From: Alicyclobacillus tolerans
GTDB lineage: Bacteria > Bacillota > Bacilli > Alicyclobacillales > Alicyclobacillaceae
Length of the DNA: 64,000 nucleotides
Direction: 5' to 3'
NCBI RefSeq assembly: GCF_021739485.1
Contig: NZ_JAJFNK010000009.1
Location: 62,001 to 126,000, forward strand
Numbering within the stretch: position 1 is the stretch's first letter; each line of letters starts with the position of its first letter. The notes beneath the pieces are model-generated. The model was not told the origin of the DNA. It made no database searches and saw only the letters and a list, made by a program, of their open reading frames with translations. A program made the position numbers and the translations under genes. Positions 18,167 through 29,738 of this stretch are shown piece by piece.

Positions 18167-18690
18167 ATCGAGTACTGACCGTTATCGTCAATAACCAGAT
18201 GGGTGTTCTCAACCGGATCACCGGATTGTTTTTGCGCAGGGGTTTCAACATTCAAAGCATCACCGTCGGGGAGACGGAGACGGCTGGGTTGTCGCGGATG
18301 ACGATAGTCATCAATGCCGACGACGAGCGCAATGTCGAGCAGGTTATCAAACAACTGCACAAACAGATTGATGTGCTGAAAGTCTCGGACATCACCGATG
18401 TGGCCATGGTGGCTCGCGAACTGGTGCTCATTAAGGTCAACAGCCCTTTGAGCACCCGGGCGGAACTGAACAGTCTCATCGATCCGTTCCGCGCGTCCAT
18501 CATCGACGTCACCCGCGAGAGCGTGACGGTGCAGGCAACCGGCGACACCGACAAAATTGAGGCGCTGATTGCCCTGCTGCGGCCGTACGGAATTAAGGAA
18601 CTAGCCCGTACCGGCCTGACGGCGTTCACCCGGGACAGCGACCGCATGGTTGAAGTCGCACGCCAAGGGCGCGCCAGCTTGACTGTTTAA
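18163..18690 (+). CDS. ilvN: Acetolactate synthase small (regulatory) subunit
   Basis: A 175-residue regulatory partner of IlvB. The N-terminal ACT domain (residues 1-75, [20 protein letters not shown]) binds branched-chain amino acids for feedback control. The C-terminal domain (about 80-160) contains [21 protein letters not shown]. It starts with a GTG that overlaps the ilvB stop by four bases. Also called ilvH in Bacillus. Length and order are normal. Confidence 0.95.
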   Translation: MNRVLTVIVNNQMGVLNRITGLFLRRGFNIQSITVGETETAGLSRMTIVINADDERNVEQVIKQLHKQIDVLKVSDITDVAMVARELVLIKVNSPLSTRAELNSLIDPFRASIIDVTRESVTVQATGDTDKIEALIALLRPYGIKELARTGLTAFTRDSDRMVEVARQGRASLTV

Positions 18691-18708
18691 TCGTTGCCAA
18701 TTTCATAG

Positions 18709-19782
<1,074 letters not shown>

Positions 19783-19793
19783 TCTGCTTTTGA

Positions 19794-19858
19794 AGGCCTG
19801 CTGAGCGGCGACGGAAACGGAGTCGGCGAAGCGGGCCTTCGCATCGTTTTTGCCGTTA
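19794..19858 (+). other. Intercistronic hairpin between ilvC and leuB
   Basis: GAAGGCC pairs with GGCCTTC around an inner GCGGCGAC/GTCGGCG-type stem, then GCATCGTTTTT. It may be a leaky terminator or an RNA-processing site that sets ilv and leu levels apart. Confidence 0.5.
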
Positions 19859-19957
19859 AATTCGGGCGGCGGCCCCAGGCAATCCCTGAGGTCGCTGTTG
19901 CGCATCCAAAGCGAGAACGGCCACATGTAAAGCGAGAACCACAAGGGAGCGAGAGGT

Positions 19958-21046
19958 TTGGAAAAACGGATTGCAGTGTTGCCCGGGGATGGAATCGGCC
20001 CGGAAGTGACGCAAGAGGCAGTGCATCTCATCCAGACGGTCGACGGATTGTTCGGCCACCACACGGAATTTGCTTATGGCAAGATCGGCGGGATCGCCAT
20101 TGATGAGGAAGGTACTCCTTTGCCGCAGGCGACGGTGGAACTGGCATCCTCAAGCGACGCTGTACTGTTGGGTGCAGTGGGAGGTCCAAAGTGGGACAAG
20201 GGCCAAGGAAACATGCGGCCTGAGGCCGGCCTGCTCGGGCTGCGCAAATCCTTGGCTGTATACGCGAACCTGCGGCCCATCACGGTGTTCGACAGCCTCG
20301 CTCACGCCTCGACGTTGAAGCCCGAAGTGGTTAAAGGAGTCGACTTTGTCATATTGCGGGAACTGACGGGCGGGTTGTACTTCGGCCAACCGCGCGGACG
20401 GCGCGAAGGGGATCAGGGCCTGGAAGTTCTCGACACACTTTTATACTCAGAAGTCGAAATTGAGGCCATTTTGCGACTCGGATTTGAAACGGCGCGCAAA
20501 CGCAACAAGCGTTTGACTTCGGTGGACAAGGCCAACGTGCTGGAAAGCAGCCGGCTGTGGCGCGAAGTGGCAGAGCGGTTGTCGGCAGACTACCCGGACG
20601 TCGAGTTGTCGCATGTTCTGGTCGACAACGCCGCGATGCAAATCGTGAAAAACCCAGCGCAGTTCGACGTGCTGGTCACGGAGAACATGTTTGGCGACAT
20701 CCTGAGCGACGAGGCGGCCATGATTACAGGTTCGATTGGTCTTTTGCCTTCTGCGAGTTTGAGCCAACAGGGTCCTGGACTCTACGAACCTGTACACGGT
20801 TCGGCGCCGGACATTGCGGGCAAAGGGCTGGCCAATCCGCTCGCGACCTTCCTGTCCACGGCGATGATGTACCGCTATTCTCTGAACTTACCGGACGAAG
20901 CCAAGGCGATTGAACTCGCTGTGACGACCGTCTTGCAAAGCGGTGCGAGAACGGCCGATTTGGCGCTTCCGGGTGAATCCACATACTCCACGCGGCAAAT
21001 GGGTGACGCTGTGCGAGATGCCTTGAAGAGAGGTGTTCAACAATGA
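19958..21046 (+). CDS. leuB: 3-isopropylmalate dehydrogenase
   Basis: A 362-residue NAD-dependent decarboxylating dehydrogenase of leucine synthesis. [14 protein letters not shown] at the N terminus, [13 protein letters not shown], and [21 protein letters not shown] with the metal-binding aspartates fit Leu[16 protein letters not shown] is the NAD-binding segment. The start is a TTG at 19958 after GGGAGCGAGAGG. Its end overlaps leuC by four bases (ATGA). leuA, the first enzyme of this branch, is not found before or after it in the operon. Confidence 0.95.
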   Translation: MEKRIAVLPGDGIGPEVTQEAVHLIQTVDGLFGHHTEFAYGKIGGIAIDEEGTPLPQATVELASSSDAVLLGAVGGPKWDKGQGNMRPEAGLLGLRKSLAVYANLRPITVFDSLAHASTLKPEVVKGVDFVILRELTGGLYFGQPRGRREGDQGLEVLDTLLYSEVEIEAILRLGFETARKRNKRLTSVDKANVLESSRLWREVAERLSADYPDVELSHVLVDNAAMQIVKNPAQFDVLVTENMFGDILSDEAAMITGSIGLLPSASLSQQGPGLYEPVHGSAPDIAGKGLANPLATFLSTAMMYRYSLNLPDEAKAIELAVTTVLQSGARTADLALPGESTYSTRQMGDAVRDALKRGVQQ

Positions 21047-22482
21047 AACCATTGACGATGTTTGAAAAAATTTGGAACCAACACGTAGTGGCTGCGGAAG
21101 AGAACAAGCCGGGTCTCATCTACATCGACTTGCACCTGGTCCACGAAGTCACTTCTCCGCAGGCGTTTGAAGGCTTGCGTATGGCAGGACGCCAGGTCCG
21201 CAGGCCAGAGCTGACCTTTGCGACGATGGACCACAACGTGCCGACTGTGAATCCAAACGTGATCGACGACCCGATTGCCAAGAAACAAATTGAAGTCTTG
21301 CAGCAAAACTGTGAAGAGTTCGGCGTTCAACTGGCGGGCATGGATAGTCCAGACCAGGGCATCGTGCACGTCATCGGCCCGGAACTTGGCCTGACCATGC
21401 CGGGTAAGACGATCGTTTGCGGTGACAGCCACACGTCGACGCACGGCGCATTTGGAGCCTTGGCGTTCGGCATCGGCACCAGCGAAGTCGAACACGTGCT
21501 CGCGACGCAGTGTTTGTGGCAGGCCAAACCGAAAACCCTGAAGGTGGAAGTTGTTGGCAAGCGCCACCCAGGAATTTCGGCGAAGGACGTCATCCTGGCT
21601 ATCATCGCACAGCACGGCATTAACTTTGGAACGGGCTACGTCATCGAATACTGCGGCGAAGTCATCGAGAACATGTCGATGGAAGAGCGCATGACGGTGT
21701 GCAACATGACCATCGAAGCCGGTGCGCGCGCGGGCTTGATTCGCCCGGACGAGACCACGTTTAATTACCTCAAGGGTCGGCGGTATGCACCGAAAGGCGA
21801 AGACTTCGAAGCAGCCGTCAACGAATGGAAATCGCTGTGGACGGACGAAGGCGCAGTGTTTGACCAGGAGATTGTGCTGGACGTATCCAGCATGGAGCCG
21901 CAGGTCACTTGGGGAACGAACCCCGGTATGGGCGCAGGCATCAATGGTCAAGTGCCGGACCCCGATTCCTTCGAAAGTGAAGCCGAGCGCCGCGCCGCCA
22001 AGCAAGCGCTGGCGTACATGGGCTTGGAACCGGGTCAGAAAATCACCGATATTGCGATTCAGCACGTGTTCATTGGGTCCTGCACGAATGCGCGCATTGA
22101 AGACCTCAGAGCTGCAGCCAGCGTGATTCAGGGCCGCAAAGTTCACGAGTCGGTGCGGGCGTTGGTCGTGCCGGGATCGAAAAAGGTCAAGCTGCAGGCC
22201 GAGCAAGAAGGACTGCACAAAATTTTCACGGAAGCGGGCTTCGAGTGGCGCGAACCCGGATGCAGCATGTGCCTGGGTATGAATCCGGACCTCATTCCGG
22301 CCGGCGAGAGGTGCGCTTCGACGTCCAACCGCAACTTCGAAGGCCGTCAAGGACGCGGCGCTCGCACACACTTGGTCAGCCCGATGATGGCGGCCGCAGC
22401 AGCGGTTGCGGGACACTTTGTAGACCTCAGAGATTTGACTCAAGAAGGGAGTGGCGGAGTTGGAACCTCTCATTCAGCATAA
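21043..22482 (+). CDS. leuC: 3-isopropylmalate dehydratase large subunit
   Basis: A 479-residue aconitase-superfamily subunit carrying the 4Fe-4S cluster. Cluster cysteines are seen in [27 protein letters not shown] and [31 protein letters not shown] is the usual late motif. The ATG at 21043 overlaps the leuB stop. The C-terminal tail ([15 protein letters not shown]) runs into the start of leuD, so the two subunits are translationally coupled. Confidence 0.95.
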   Translation: MKPLTMFEKIWNQHVVAAEENKPGLIYIDLHLVHEVTSPQAFEGLRMAGRQVRRPELTFATMDHNVPTVNPNVIDDPIAKKQIEVLQQNCEEFGVQLAGMDSPDQGIVHVIGPELGLTMPGKTIVCGDSHTSTHGAFGALAFGIGTSEVEHVLATQCLWQAKPKTLKVEVVGKRHPGISAKDVILAIIAQHGINFGTGYVIEYCGEVIENMSMEERMTVCNMTIEAGARAGLIRPDETTFNYLKGRRYAPKGEDFEAAVNEWKSLWTDEGAVFDQEIVLDVSSMEPQVTWGTNPGMGAGINGQVPDPDSFESEAERRAAKQALAYMGLEPGQKITDIAIQHVFIGSCTNARIEDLRAAASVIQGRKVHESVRALVVPGSKKVKLQAEQEGLHKIFTEAGFEWREPGCSMCLGMNPDLIPAGERCASTSNRNFEGRQGRGARTHLVSPMMAAAAAVAGHFVDLRDLTQEGSGGVGTSHSA

Positions 22483-23068
22483 AGGCCTTGTAGCTGCACT
22501 GGACCGCGTAAACGTAGACACGGACCAGATCATTCCGAAACAGTTTTTGAAGCGCGTGGAGCGCTCTGGTTTTGGACAATTTTTATTCAACGATTGGCGT
22601 TACCTGAGCGACGGTTCGCCAAATCCCGAGTTCGAACTGAATCAGCCGCGTTACCAGGGGGCGAGTATCCTGATTGCCCGCGATAACTTTGGCTGCGGCT
22701 CGTCGCGTGAGCACGCGGTTTGGGCGTTGGCCGACTACGGCTTTAGAGCCGTGATCGCGCCCTCGTTCGCAGATATTTTCTTTAACAACTGCTCGAAAAA
22801 CGGCGTCCTCGCCATCAAACTGGATGCAGCCGACGTCGATCGCCTGTTTGCTGCAGCAGAGGCCGAGGGCTACACTGCGACGGTAGACCTCGAAAACCAA
22901 CGCATTATCGACGATGGCGGACTGAGCATTCCGTTCGAGATCGACCCGTATCGCCGCCACCTGATGATGGAAGGGCTGGACGACATCGGAGTCACTTTGC
23001 AGTACGACAACGCGATTGCGCAGTATGAAACCGCATCACGCAAAATCTACCAATTCGTTGCGAAGTAA
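22460..23068 (+). CDS. leuD: 3-isopropylmalate dehydratase small subunit
   Basis: A 202-residue swivel-domain partner of Leu[21 protein letters not shown] is at the N terminus, and [20 protein letters not shown] and the late [21 protein letters not shown] are all conserved. The TTG at 22460 is preferred because GGGAG lies eight bases upstream. A GTG at 22451 in the same frame is too close to it. The gene overlaps leuC by 23 bases. A terminator follows, so leuD ends the operon. Confidence 0.94.
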   Translation: MEPLIQHKGLVAALDRVNVDTDQIIPKQFLKRVERSGFGQFLFNDWRYLSDGSPNPEFELNQPRYQGASILIARDNFGCGSSREHAVWALADYGFRAVIAPSFADIFFNNCSKNGVLAIKLDAADVDRLFAAAEAEGYTATVDLENQRIIDDGGLSIPFEIDPYRRHLMMEGLDDIGVTLQYDNAIAQYETASRKIYQFVAK

Positions 23069-23132
23069 TGGTGACCGCAGTGTGCTGCGGGCTGGCGCAG
23101 GACTGGCCAAACTCTAAATTTCTAAACTTCTT

Positions 23133-23176
23133 AAAAAGGTGTAGCTCAGGCGTCTGCCTGAGCTACACCTTTTTAT
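23133..23176 (+). terminator. Terminator of the ilv-leu operon
   Basis: A 19-bp perfect stem from AAAAAGGTGTAGCTCAGGC, loop GTCT, ending CACCTTTTTATT. The A-run on the 5' side makes it potentially bidirectional. Confidence 0.94.
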
Positions 23177-23424
23177 TGCGCCCAGCATGGGCAGTTCATT
23201 CAGGGAAGGGAAAGCCCGGGTCACGGCCAGGCATAGCGTAAATTCTATTCACTGAACGGGAGACGTTCCAACACTTACCCTTCCATTTTCCCCCGAAAAA
23301 ACAAATGGCAACTCTCTGCTCGCGAACCCGGCACTCCAATCTGGCTATTATTCGAGCCAGCCTCCTTATAAAGAGAGTCTTACAGTGGCCGCACATGGCT
23401 CCCGTGAGCTCAGAGTGCCTGCAC

Positions 23425-25032
23425 TTAGTTCAGGTGTTGGTAACCCGGAAGGGTCAAAAACTCCTCGAACTCGTCTTGTACCGAGAGCTTGCGGAACAGG
23501 TCGGTCGCGACTTCAAACTTGGCTGCACTGTAAGCGGTCTCCCCGATACTGGTCTGAATTTTCGTTAACTCCTCTTGCATGAGGGTTTCGAACAGTTCCA
23601 CGGTGACTTTGCGGCCGTCGTCCAGGACGCCTTTGGGATGATGAATCCACTGCCACACTTGCGTCCGGGAGATCTCCGCGGTGGCGGCATCTTCCATCAG
23701 GTTGAAAATCGGCACCGCGCCGGACCCGCGCAGCCAAGCTTCGATATACTGCAGGCCTACGCTGATGTTGTTGCGCAATCCACTTTCGGTGATTTTGCCT
23801 TCCGGCACCGCCAACAAGTCTGCAGCAGATACCGTGACGTCCTCACGCTTGCGGTCGATTTGGTTCGGAGTCTTCATGATCTCGTTGAAAACCTCCAAAG
23901 CTACGGGCACCAAGCCCGGGTGCGCGACCCAGGTACCGTCGTGGCCGTCCGTCGCTTCGCGTTGCTTATCCGCACGCACCTTGGCAAAAGCGTCCTCATT
24001 GGCTGCCGCATCGCCTTTCACCGGGATTTGGGCGGCCATTCCGCCGATGGCCGGCGCGTTGCGGCGATGGCAGGTCCGAATGGTGTTCAGCGTATAGGCG
24101 CGCATGAACGGAACCGTCATGGTGACAGCAGCCCTGTCGGGAAGAATCACATGCGGCTGGTTGCGCAGCTTCTTGATGTAGCTAAAGATGTAATCCCAGC
24201 GGCCGCAGTTCAAGCCGGCGGAGTGGTTTCTCAGCTCATAGAGAATTTCGTCTTCTTCAAACGCAGCGAGGATGGTCTCGATGAGAACGGTTGCTTTAAT
24301 GGTTCCCTGGGGTACGCCCAGTTCGCCTTGCGCCAAGACAAACACGTCGTTCCACAGCCTGGCTTCGAGGTGACTCTCCATCTTCGGCAGGTAAAAGTAA
24401 GGTCCCGAACCGTTCTCTATCAGCCTTTTTGCGTTGTGGTAAAAGAATAAACCGAAGTCAAACAGGCTTCCGGAAACCTCTTGACCGTCAATCCGAACGT
24501 GCTTTTCGTTAAGGTGCCAACCTCGTGGACGTACAATGAGGACTGCAGTATTGTCTTTGAGCGCGTACTGTTTTCCTTCCGGGCTGGTGAAGTTGATTTC
24601 CCGCCGAATCGCGTCGCGCAAATTGATTTGCCCCTGTATGGAGTTTTCCCACGTCGGAGAGTTCGCATCTTCAAAGTCGGCCATAAAGCACTTCGCGCCG
24701 GAATTGAAGGCGTTGATAACCATCTTTCGATCGCTGGACGGACCGGTGATTTCGACTCTGCGGTCCTGAAGGTCTGCAGGAAGCGGCGCGATGGTCCAAT
24801 CGCCGTTGCGTATATCCGCGGTTTCAGGGAGAAAATCCGGAAGCTCACCCGCGTGAATCCGCTCTTCGCGATCGTGGCGCTTTTGCAGCAATTCCTGGCG
24901 CCTGGAATCGAATGTGCGTGCCAATTTAGCAACAAAAGCCAAAGCATCCGGGGTCAAAATTTCCGCAAACTGCGACGACACAGGAGCCAAAACCTCTACT
25001 CCTGCGGGGTACTGACCGTTCTCGAATGACAT
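23425..25032 (-). CDS. aceB: Malate synthase
   Basis: A 535-residue malate synthase A. It condenses glyoxylate with acetyl-CoA, the second step of the glyoxylate shunt opened by aceA in this window. Conserved segments are [67 protein letters not shown] and [12 protein letters not shown]. The ATG at 25032 follows GGAGGGT; a further ATG at 25050 lacks a site. It is divergent from the acyl-CoA synthetase gene with a perfect palindrome in between, fitting growth on acetate or fatty acids. Confidence 0.95.
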   Translation of the reverse strand: MSFENGQYPAGVEVLAPVSSQFAEILTPDALAFVAKLARTFDSRRQELLQKRHDREERIHAGELPDFLPETADIRNGDWTIAPLPADLQDRRVEITGPSSDRKMVINAFNSGAKCFMADFEDANSPTWENSIQGQINLRDAIRREINFTSPEGKQYALKDNTAVLIVRPRGWHLNEKHVRIDGQEVSGSLFDFGLFFYHNAKRLIENGSGPYFYLPKMESHLEARLWNDVFVLAQGELGVPQGTIKATVLIETILAAFEEDEILYELRNHSAGLNCGRWDYIFSYIKKLRNQPHVILPDRAAVTMTVPFMRAYTLNTIRTCHRRNAPAIGGMAAQIPVKGDAAANEDAFAKVRADKQREATDGHDGTWVAHPGLVPVALEVFNEIMKTPNQIDRKREDVTVSAADLLAVPEGKITESGLRNNISVGLQYIEAWLRGSGAVPIFNLMEDAATAEISRTQVWQWIHHPKGVLDDGRKVTVELFETLMQEELTKIQTSIGETAYSAAKFEVATDLFRKLSVQDEFEEFLTLPGYQHLN

Positions 25033-25117
25033 GGTGGCAAGACCCTCCATTCTATTTTGGCACCTGTAAAGAGTGCTATGGTTCTATACTATCAGAAAGT
25101 TTTAAAACACGGAATGA

Positions 25118-25136
25118 TGTTCTGTATTACAGAACA
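25118..25136. promoter_or_regulatory. Palindromic operator candidate between aceB and the acyl-CoA synthetase
   Basis: TGTTCTGTA-T-TACAGAACA has perfect 9-bp arms. It lies 86 bp before aceB and about 130 bp before the synthetase, so one regulator could control both. A TATAAT at 25203-25208 may be the rightward -10. Confidence 0.6.
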
Positions 25137-25262
25137 CAGCCTGTAAAGACTAAATATTTGGAATCGAAAAGGGCTTATGTAGAAATCTGTAACCGGTTTC
25201 ATTATAATAGGGTAGATCACATAGCGGTTTTGAATATGACTGGGTGAGGAGTGTGTGTTGGC

Positions 25263-26882
25263 ATGATGGACTACCCGTTGCTGTTAAGGTCGGTATTATA
25301 TCGCGCAAAAACCGTGTTTCCTGAAAAGGAGATTGTGTCTCGAGACTTTTCCGGAACCTTCCGTTATTCCTACGCGGACATGAGCCGCCGCGTCAATCAA
25401 TTGGCGAACGCGCTGGACAAGCTCGGTGTTTCCGCCAACCAGCACATCGCTTCGTTTGCATGGAACAACCACCGCCACCTCGAGCTGTACTTTGCCGTAC
25501 CGCTGACCCAGCGCATTCTGCACACTGTAAATATCCGGTTGTTTCGGGAGCAACTCATCTACGTGATCAACCACGCGGAGGATAAGGTCATGTTTGTCGA
25601 CGAGGACCTCGTTCCGGTGATTGAAGACATTCAGGATGAGATTCCGACCGTTGAACACTACGTCATCATGACAGACAAACCTGAACTGCCAAATACCAAG
25701 TTGAAAAACGTCCATTCCTACGAGGCCCTGATTCGCGATGAGAGCGAGGAGTACGACTTTCCGCTTTTTGACGAACAGACTCCGGCCATTTTGGGATATA
25801 CTTCGGCAACGACCGGGATGCCTAAAGGGGTGGTATACACCCATCGCGGCCTGTACCTTCACTGTTTGACGGCCTTGGTCGGGGAACTAGGGACCGACGA
25901 GAGGGACGTAACCATGCCCATCGTTCCGATGTTTCACGTCAACGCCTGGGGGCGGCCGTATGCTGACACATGGGTCGGAGCAAAGCAAGTGTACCCAGGC
26001 AGCCGCCCGCAAGCCAAGGATTTTGCTGACCTGATTCATAGCGAGAAGGTCACGTTCAGTGCGGGTGTTCCGACCATCTGGATGGGCGTTTTAAACCACG
26101 TCCGAGAAAATCCAGGCAAGTACGACTTTAGTCACGTGCGCTACTTGATGTCCGGCGGGGCGGCATTGCCCATGTCTTTGGCCAAAGCCTATCAGGACGA
26201 ACTCGGCGTGAAATTGTATCAGGGTTACGGCCAAACCGAGACCAGTCCGGTCACGTTTGTCAACGTTCCAAAGGCCAGGTTCCAGGACGCCAATGAGGAA
26301 GAGTTGTACCGCGTGCGGGCGAAAACCGGCTTGATTCTGCCTGGGCTCGAGATGCGCATTGTCAACGCGGACGGCCAAGAGGTTGCCCACGACGGCAAAG
26401 AAATGGGCGAACTGTTGTTAAAGGGCCCTTGGATCATTGACGAGTACTACAAGGACCCTGCAAAAACCAAGGAGTCCTTTGTGGACGGTTGGTTTAGAAC
26501 CGGTGACATTGCCACCATGGATGAAAACGGGTATTTACAGCTCGTCGACCGGACCCGGGATTTAATTAAGAGCGGTGGGGAATGGATCTCGTCCGTCGAC
26601 CTTGAAAACGCCATTATGGGGCATCCTGCGGTGGCTGAAGCCGCCGTGATCGCGATTGCACACGAAAAATGGCAAGAACGGCCACTGGCCTGTGTCGTAT
26701 TGACACCGGAGAGTCAGGGGAAAGTGACGAAAAAAGACATTATGGAGTTCCTTGAAACCCGAGTCGCCAAGTGGTGGCTGCCCGATGATGTGGTGTTTGT
26801 CCACGAAATCCCGAAGACAAGCGTCGGAAAGTTTTCGAAGAAAACGCTGCGGGAGCAGTACGAAAAGGGTCAACTCTCGTAA
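25263..26882 (+). CDS. Fatty-acid/acyl-CoA synthetase (AMP-forming)
   Basis: A 539-residue ANL-superfamily ligase. It activates a carboxylate as acyl-AMP and then acyl-CoA. The P-loop-like motif reads [18 protein letters not shown] (Ala replaces the more usual Gly). Later motifs are [50 protein letters not shown] and the C-terminal catalytic lysine region [14 protein letters not shown]. It is closest to medium/long-chain synthetases; chain length cannot be read. The ATG at 25263 gives the family N terminus MMDYPLLL. Next to aceB, it suits fatty acid use. Confidence 0.88.
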   Translation: MMDYPLLLRSVLYRAKTVFPEKEIVSRDFSGTFRYSYADMSRRVNQLANALDKLGVSANQHIASFAWNNHRHLELYFAVPLTQRILHTVNIRLFREQLIYVINHAEDKVMFVDEDLVPVIEDIQDEIPTVEHYVIMTDKPELPNTKLKNVHSYEALIRDESEEYDFPLFDEQTPAILGYTSATTGMPKGVVYTHRGLYLHCLTALVGELGTDERDVTMPIVPMFHVNAWGRPYADTWVGAKQVYPGSRPQAKDFADLIHSEKVTFSAGVPTIWMGVLNHVRENPGKYDFSHVRYLMSGGAALPMSLAKAYQDELGVKLYQGYGQTETSPVTFVNVPKARFQDANEEELYRVRAKTGLILPGLEMRIVNADGQEVAHDGKEMGELLLKGPWIIDEYYKDPAKTKESFVDGWFRTGDIATMDENGYLQLVDRTRDLIKSGGEWISSVDLENAIMGHPAVAEAAVIAIAHEKWQERPLACVVLTPESQGKVTKKDIMEFLETRVAKWWLPDDVVFVHEIPKTSVGKFSKKTLREQYEKGQLS

Positions 26883-27042
26883 GCCAGTATCTGCCCCTCA
26901 CCCAGCAAGTCCAGTCAACGCGAAAAAAGTACGGGCACCATTTGACTTTCGCGTTGACGCGGGTGACAACTTTCACGGTTCAAAAAACAGACGTTGGAGG
27001 TCCGCGCAGAAGTTTGCAGCGGACTTTCCCGTCTGTTTCTTT

Positions 27043-28119
27043 CTACACTTTGCGGCGCCGGCTCAGATATAGAACCGATAAAGCGAAGAAAGCCAGGAAC
27101 CCCACGCTGGAGTAAACGAAAGGTCCCGTCAGGGAGGTGAAAAACACAGAGTCCGGGAACAATACAATGGCCCCGAGCCACAACGCGGCAGCAGTGGACG
27201 CAGGTCCCAGCCAAGAGACCTTGGTGGGGTTTTGCTTCAAGAGACGGTACACATGCGAGAGCATGAGCCAACCGTAAAATGAGACGCGCACAAAGGTCCC
27301 AAAGATCATTAAAGCCAAGCCGTACACATCAAAGCGGTCGATAAATCCAAGCCCAATGACCTTAACAGAATTCAACTCTGGAAAGTTCATGTTCTTAGTC
27401 TGTTCGATCCCAAAGACGCTGACGGGACCAATCGTGTGTCCAATGAATACGAATGTATTCACGCCCACGATCCAAAGGTAGGTGTTCAGCCACTGCCTCC
27501 CCTCGAACGTTTTGCGGGGGACAAACAACAGAAAAAACATTTCCGTCCAAATGGGGACGAACAGCAACGTGCCAAGCAGGATGGGGCCAATCCCGTTCTC
27601 GGCGATGGGTAGGAAATTATTCATTTGCCGGTGCACGGTGATGGACAGACTCATGATGCTGCCTGTTACCATTGCCAGCAAAGAGAAGATCCCTGCCGCG
27701 TTGGCAATTGCCCAAATGCCGCGATGTACCGCATAAGCAGTGACCAGGACAAACACGAGGACAATGACCTTAAACGGCGTTTCCTGGATAAAACCAATGC
27801 TGATAAATTGGGCCACATATGCGGTGCCTGTGATGCAAAGAAACAACAAATAGAGGATGCTGACGACGAGAAGCGCAGTTTGGAACCACTTTCCCGACCC
27901 ACTTAGGGCTGCATCCATCGCTCCTTCTTCTGGATGGGACCGATCGAAGTTCCACATGACAACAGCCACTAACACGCCAATCGCACCAGCCGCAAGGGTG
28001 CTCAACCAAAGGTCGCGGCCAACAATGTGAAATGCGAATGGCAGGAGCCAAAGATTGAGGATGGAGTAGTTCATGAAAGCAAGATAGAAGATGTGGCCGC
28101 GGTTCAGCTTCACACGCAA
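27043..28119 (-). CDS. Spore germination permease, GerAB/GerKB type
   Basis: A 358-residue membrane protein with about ten hydrophobic segments, of the GerAB family within the amino acid permease superfamily. This is the B subunit of germinant receptors in the spore inner membrane, thought to recognise the germinant. Family features are the N-terminal GHIFYLAFMNYSI, the middle ENGIGPILLGTLLFVPIWTEMF and the aromatic C-terminal helices. It starts four bases after the gerC stop, so they are one operon. No A-subunit gene is present on either side. Confidence 0.85.
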   Translation of the reverse strand: MRVKLNRGHIFYLAFMNYSILNLWLLPFAFHIVGRDLWLSTLAAGAIGVLVAVVMWNFDRSHPEEGAMDAALSGSGKWFQTALLVVSILYLLFLCITGTAYVAQFISIGFIQETPFKVIVLVFVLVTAYAVHRGIWAIANAAGIFSLLAMVTGSIMSLSITVHRQMNNFLPIAENGIGPILLGTLLFVPIWTEMFFLLFVPRKTFEGRQWLNTYLWIVGVNTFVFIGHTIGPVSVFGIEQTKNMNFPELNSVKVIGLGFIDRFDVYGLALMIFGTFVRVSFYGWLMLSHVYRLLKQNPTKVSWLGPASTAAALWLGAIVLFPDSVFFTSLTGPFVYSSVGFLAFFALSVLYLSRRRKV

Positions 28120-28123
28120 AGCC

Positions 28124-29311
28124 TCACTTTCGAGCCTGAATTAGACCTTCGTGACGAATTCGGACACTGGCTAGGACTTCGGTTGGCAAATTTGGGAATA
28201 GGGCATCCCATTGGCTCGCGAGTTGGTTCCAGGTCCTCGGGTTAGCCCGGTGAATCGCCTCACCCGCGCCAATGACGTCTGCGTCGTAGGATTTTACCTT
28301 TGTGATGCACGCGCTGGACGTTTCTACAATCCGGGCAGCCGCCCGTTGTTCAATCTTTTGGATGTCCGCTTCGGTGTGGCCGGTCGGCGAGGGATCGTCA
28401 GCAATGTCCGCGACACAGTAAATTTGGTAGACGACCTTCGGGAGTCTGCCCCCAAACTGGACGGTTTTACGGGTGTTGGAATGGATGATTTCTAGGGACA
28501 TAAAGTCTTTTTCCGCCGTATCTTTGGAGTCTTCCACAGCCGAAAAGGTGATATCGCCGCTGCGTACTTGGTTATTCAGGCACACCAGACCTCGCGATTC
28601 ATCCCCGTTGAGTGTCCCGACTAACTTATCGTGCAAAAAAACCGCGGTTCCTTTGACTCGCATTCCGTCAATCAAGGGCGCATACGCAGCATGCTCCGGA
28701 CTGGACGTCATTTGCATAAAGTCTTTGAGACGGACAACGGGCGCCCTGGAGGTATCGGTCATGGTTTCGATGTCGTCGGCAATGTCATAGGCAGGCACCG
28801 CTTCCAGGTGGGTTTTGGTATACATGATACTTGCTGCGGTCGTGCTCGAAACAGCAACGTAGCTGAGCGGACGCAATTCCTGGTTCCGGTAAAACCAGTT
28901 CAGCGTCTGCGTCACGCCTTCTTTGGCCATGTCCGAACCGATGACGAAGATTCTGCAGTGGGACCAAAACAGCTTTCTCGTCGCGTGCTCTGGGAACAGT
29001 CGGATGACATTAAAGATGGAATGTCCAGTTTGTTCGGACTCGAATACCGCCCGCTGGGTCTGTCCGCGGTTGTTGGGTTGCAGTTTCTGTGGTTGTACGA
29101 TTTGCACGGTCATCTTGTACAAGTCGCCTTGACGGTCAAAGCCTACCCCGGCGATGAGTGCGGAACGGTTCAGTTCCCGTGCACTCCAACACCCTGTTAG
29201 AAAGGTAGAACATACTGCAACAATCATGACGGATGTAACCGCTCGAAGCGTAGCGCCGCGGGAACCGAGGTGAAGGGGCGTATGGTTTCCCGCTTTGTTG
29301 GTCCGGGTCAT
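28124..29311 (-). CDS. Spore germination lipoprotein, Ger(x)C family
   Basis: A 395-residue GerAC-type lipoprotein. A signal segment ends in the lipobox FLTGCWS, followed by the hallmark WSARELNRSALIAGVGFDR. Further family motifs are RNQELRPLSYVAV and the C-terminal ITKVKSYDADVIGAGEAIHR. It is the C subunit of a germinant receptor, anchored to the spore inner membrane. The ATG at 29311 after GAAGGAAGGTGG fits the signal peptide; the longer frame to 29374 does not. It is translated before the GerB gene on the same strand. Confidence 0.87.
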   Translation of the reverse strand: MTRTNKAGNHTPLHLGSRGATLRAVTSVMIVAVCSTFLTGCWSARELNRSALIAGVGFDRQGDLYKMTVQIVQPQKLQPNNRGQTQRAVFESEQTGHSIFNVIRLFPEHATRKLFWSHCRIFVIGSDMAKEGVTQTLNWFYRNQELRPLSYVAVSSTTAASIMYTKTHLEAVPAYDIADDIETMTDTSRAPVVRLKDFMQMTSSPEHAAYAPLIDGMRVKGTAVFLHDKLVGTLNGDESRGLVCLNNQVRSGDITFSAVEDSKDTAEKDFMSLEIIHSNTRKTVQFGGRLPKVVYQIYCVADIADDPSPTGHTEADIQKIEQRAAARIVETSSACITKVKSYDADVIGAGEAIHRANPRTWNQLASQWDALFPNLPTEVLASVRIRHEGLIQARK

Positions 29312-29738
29312 CGCACAGAAAACCACCTTCCTTCTCGACTTCGCTTCTGAGTGGAGTTCACTTCCTGACTCCACTTTTTACGACTTCACTTCCTTACGAC
29401 TCCAATTCCTTGTGGACCCCATTTGCTGCGGCTCCAGTTCTGTGCGGAACCTGTCTTGTTCAGGCCTGTCCAACCCAATTGGCGGGCCGCTCTACCGATA
29501 CAACCCAGAGTTCATCCCGGTCGTACTATCATTCCAGCCGATCGCGTGAAAAACAACGAAATTGGCAGAGTCTATTGCCCTGCCACGGCATCACGGCGTC
29601 CCTGGGGACTGATGGGTAAGGCACTCACTCAGATGTCAGTCCCCTGCCTCTTTTATACTTGAACGGTATCGTTCCCAAATTTTACAAAACTATTCTAAAG
29701 GCTTCATGCGAAACCTTGCCAGAACGAACTTGAAAGCC
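29312..29738. other. Gap upstream of the germination genes
   Basis: This 427-bp region has no supported gene. Near 29340-29410 the bases are low-complexity with imperfect repeats of GACTTCACTTCCTTACG type. At 29605-29645 GGGGACTGA and TCAGTCCCC form a hairpin followed by a weak T-rich stretch on the plus strand. A gerA-type coding frame is absent. Confidence 0.5.
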
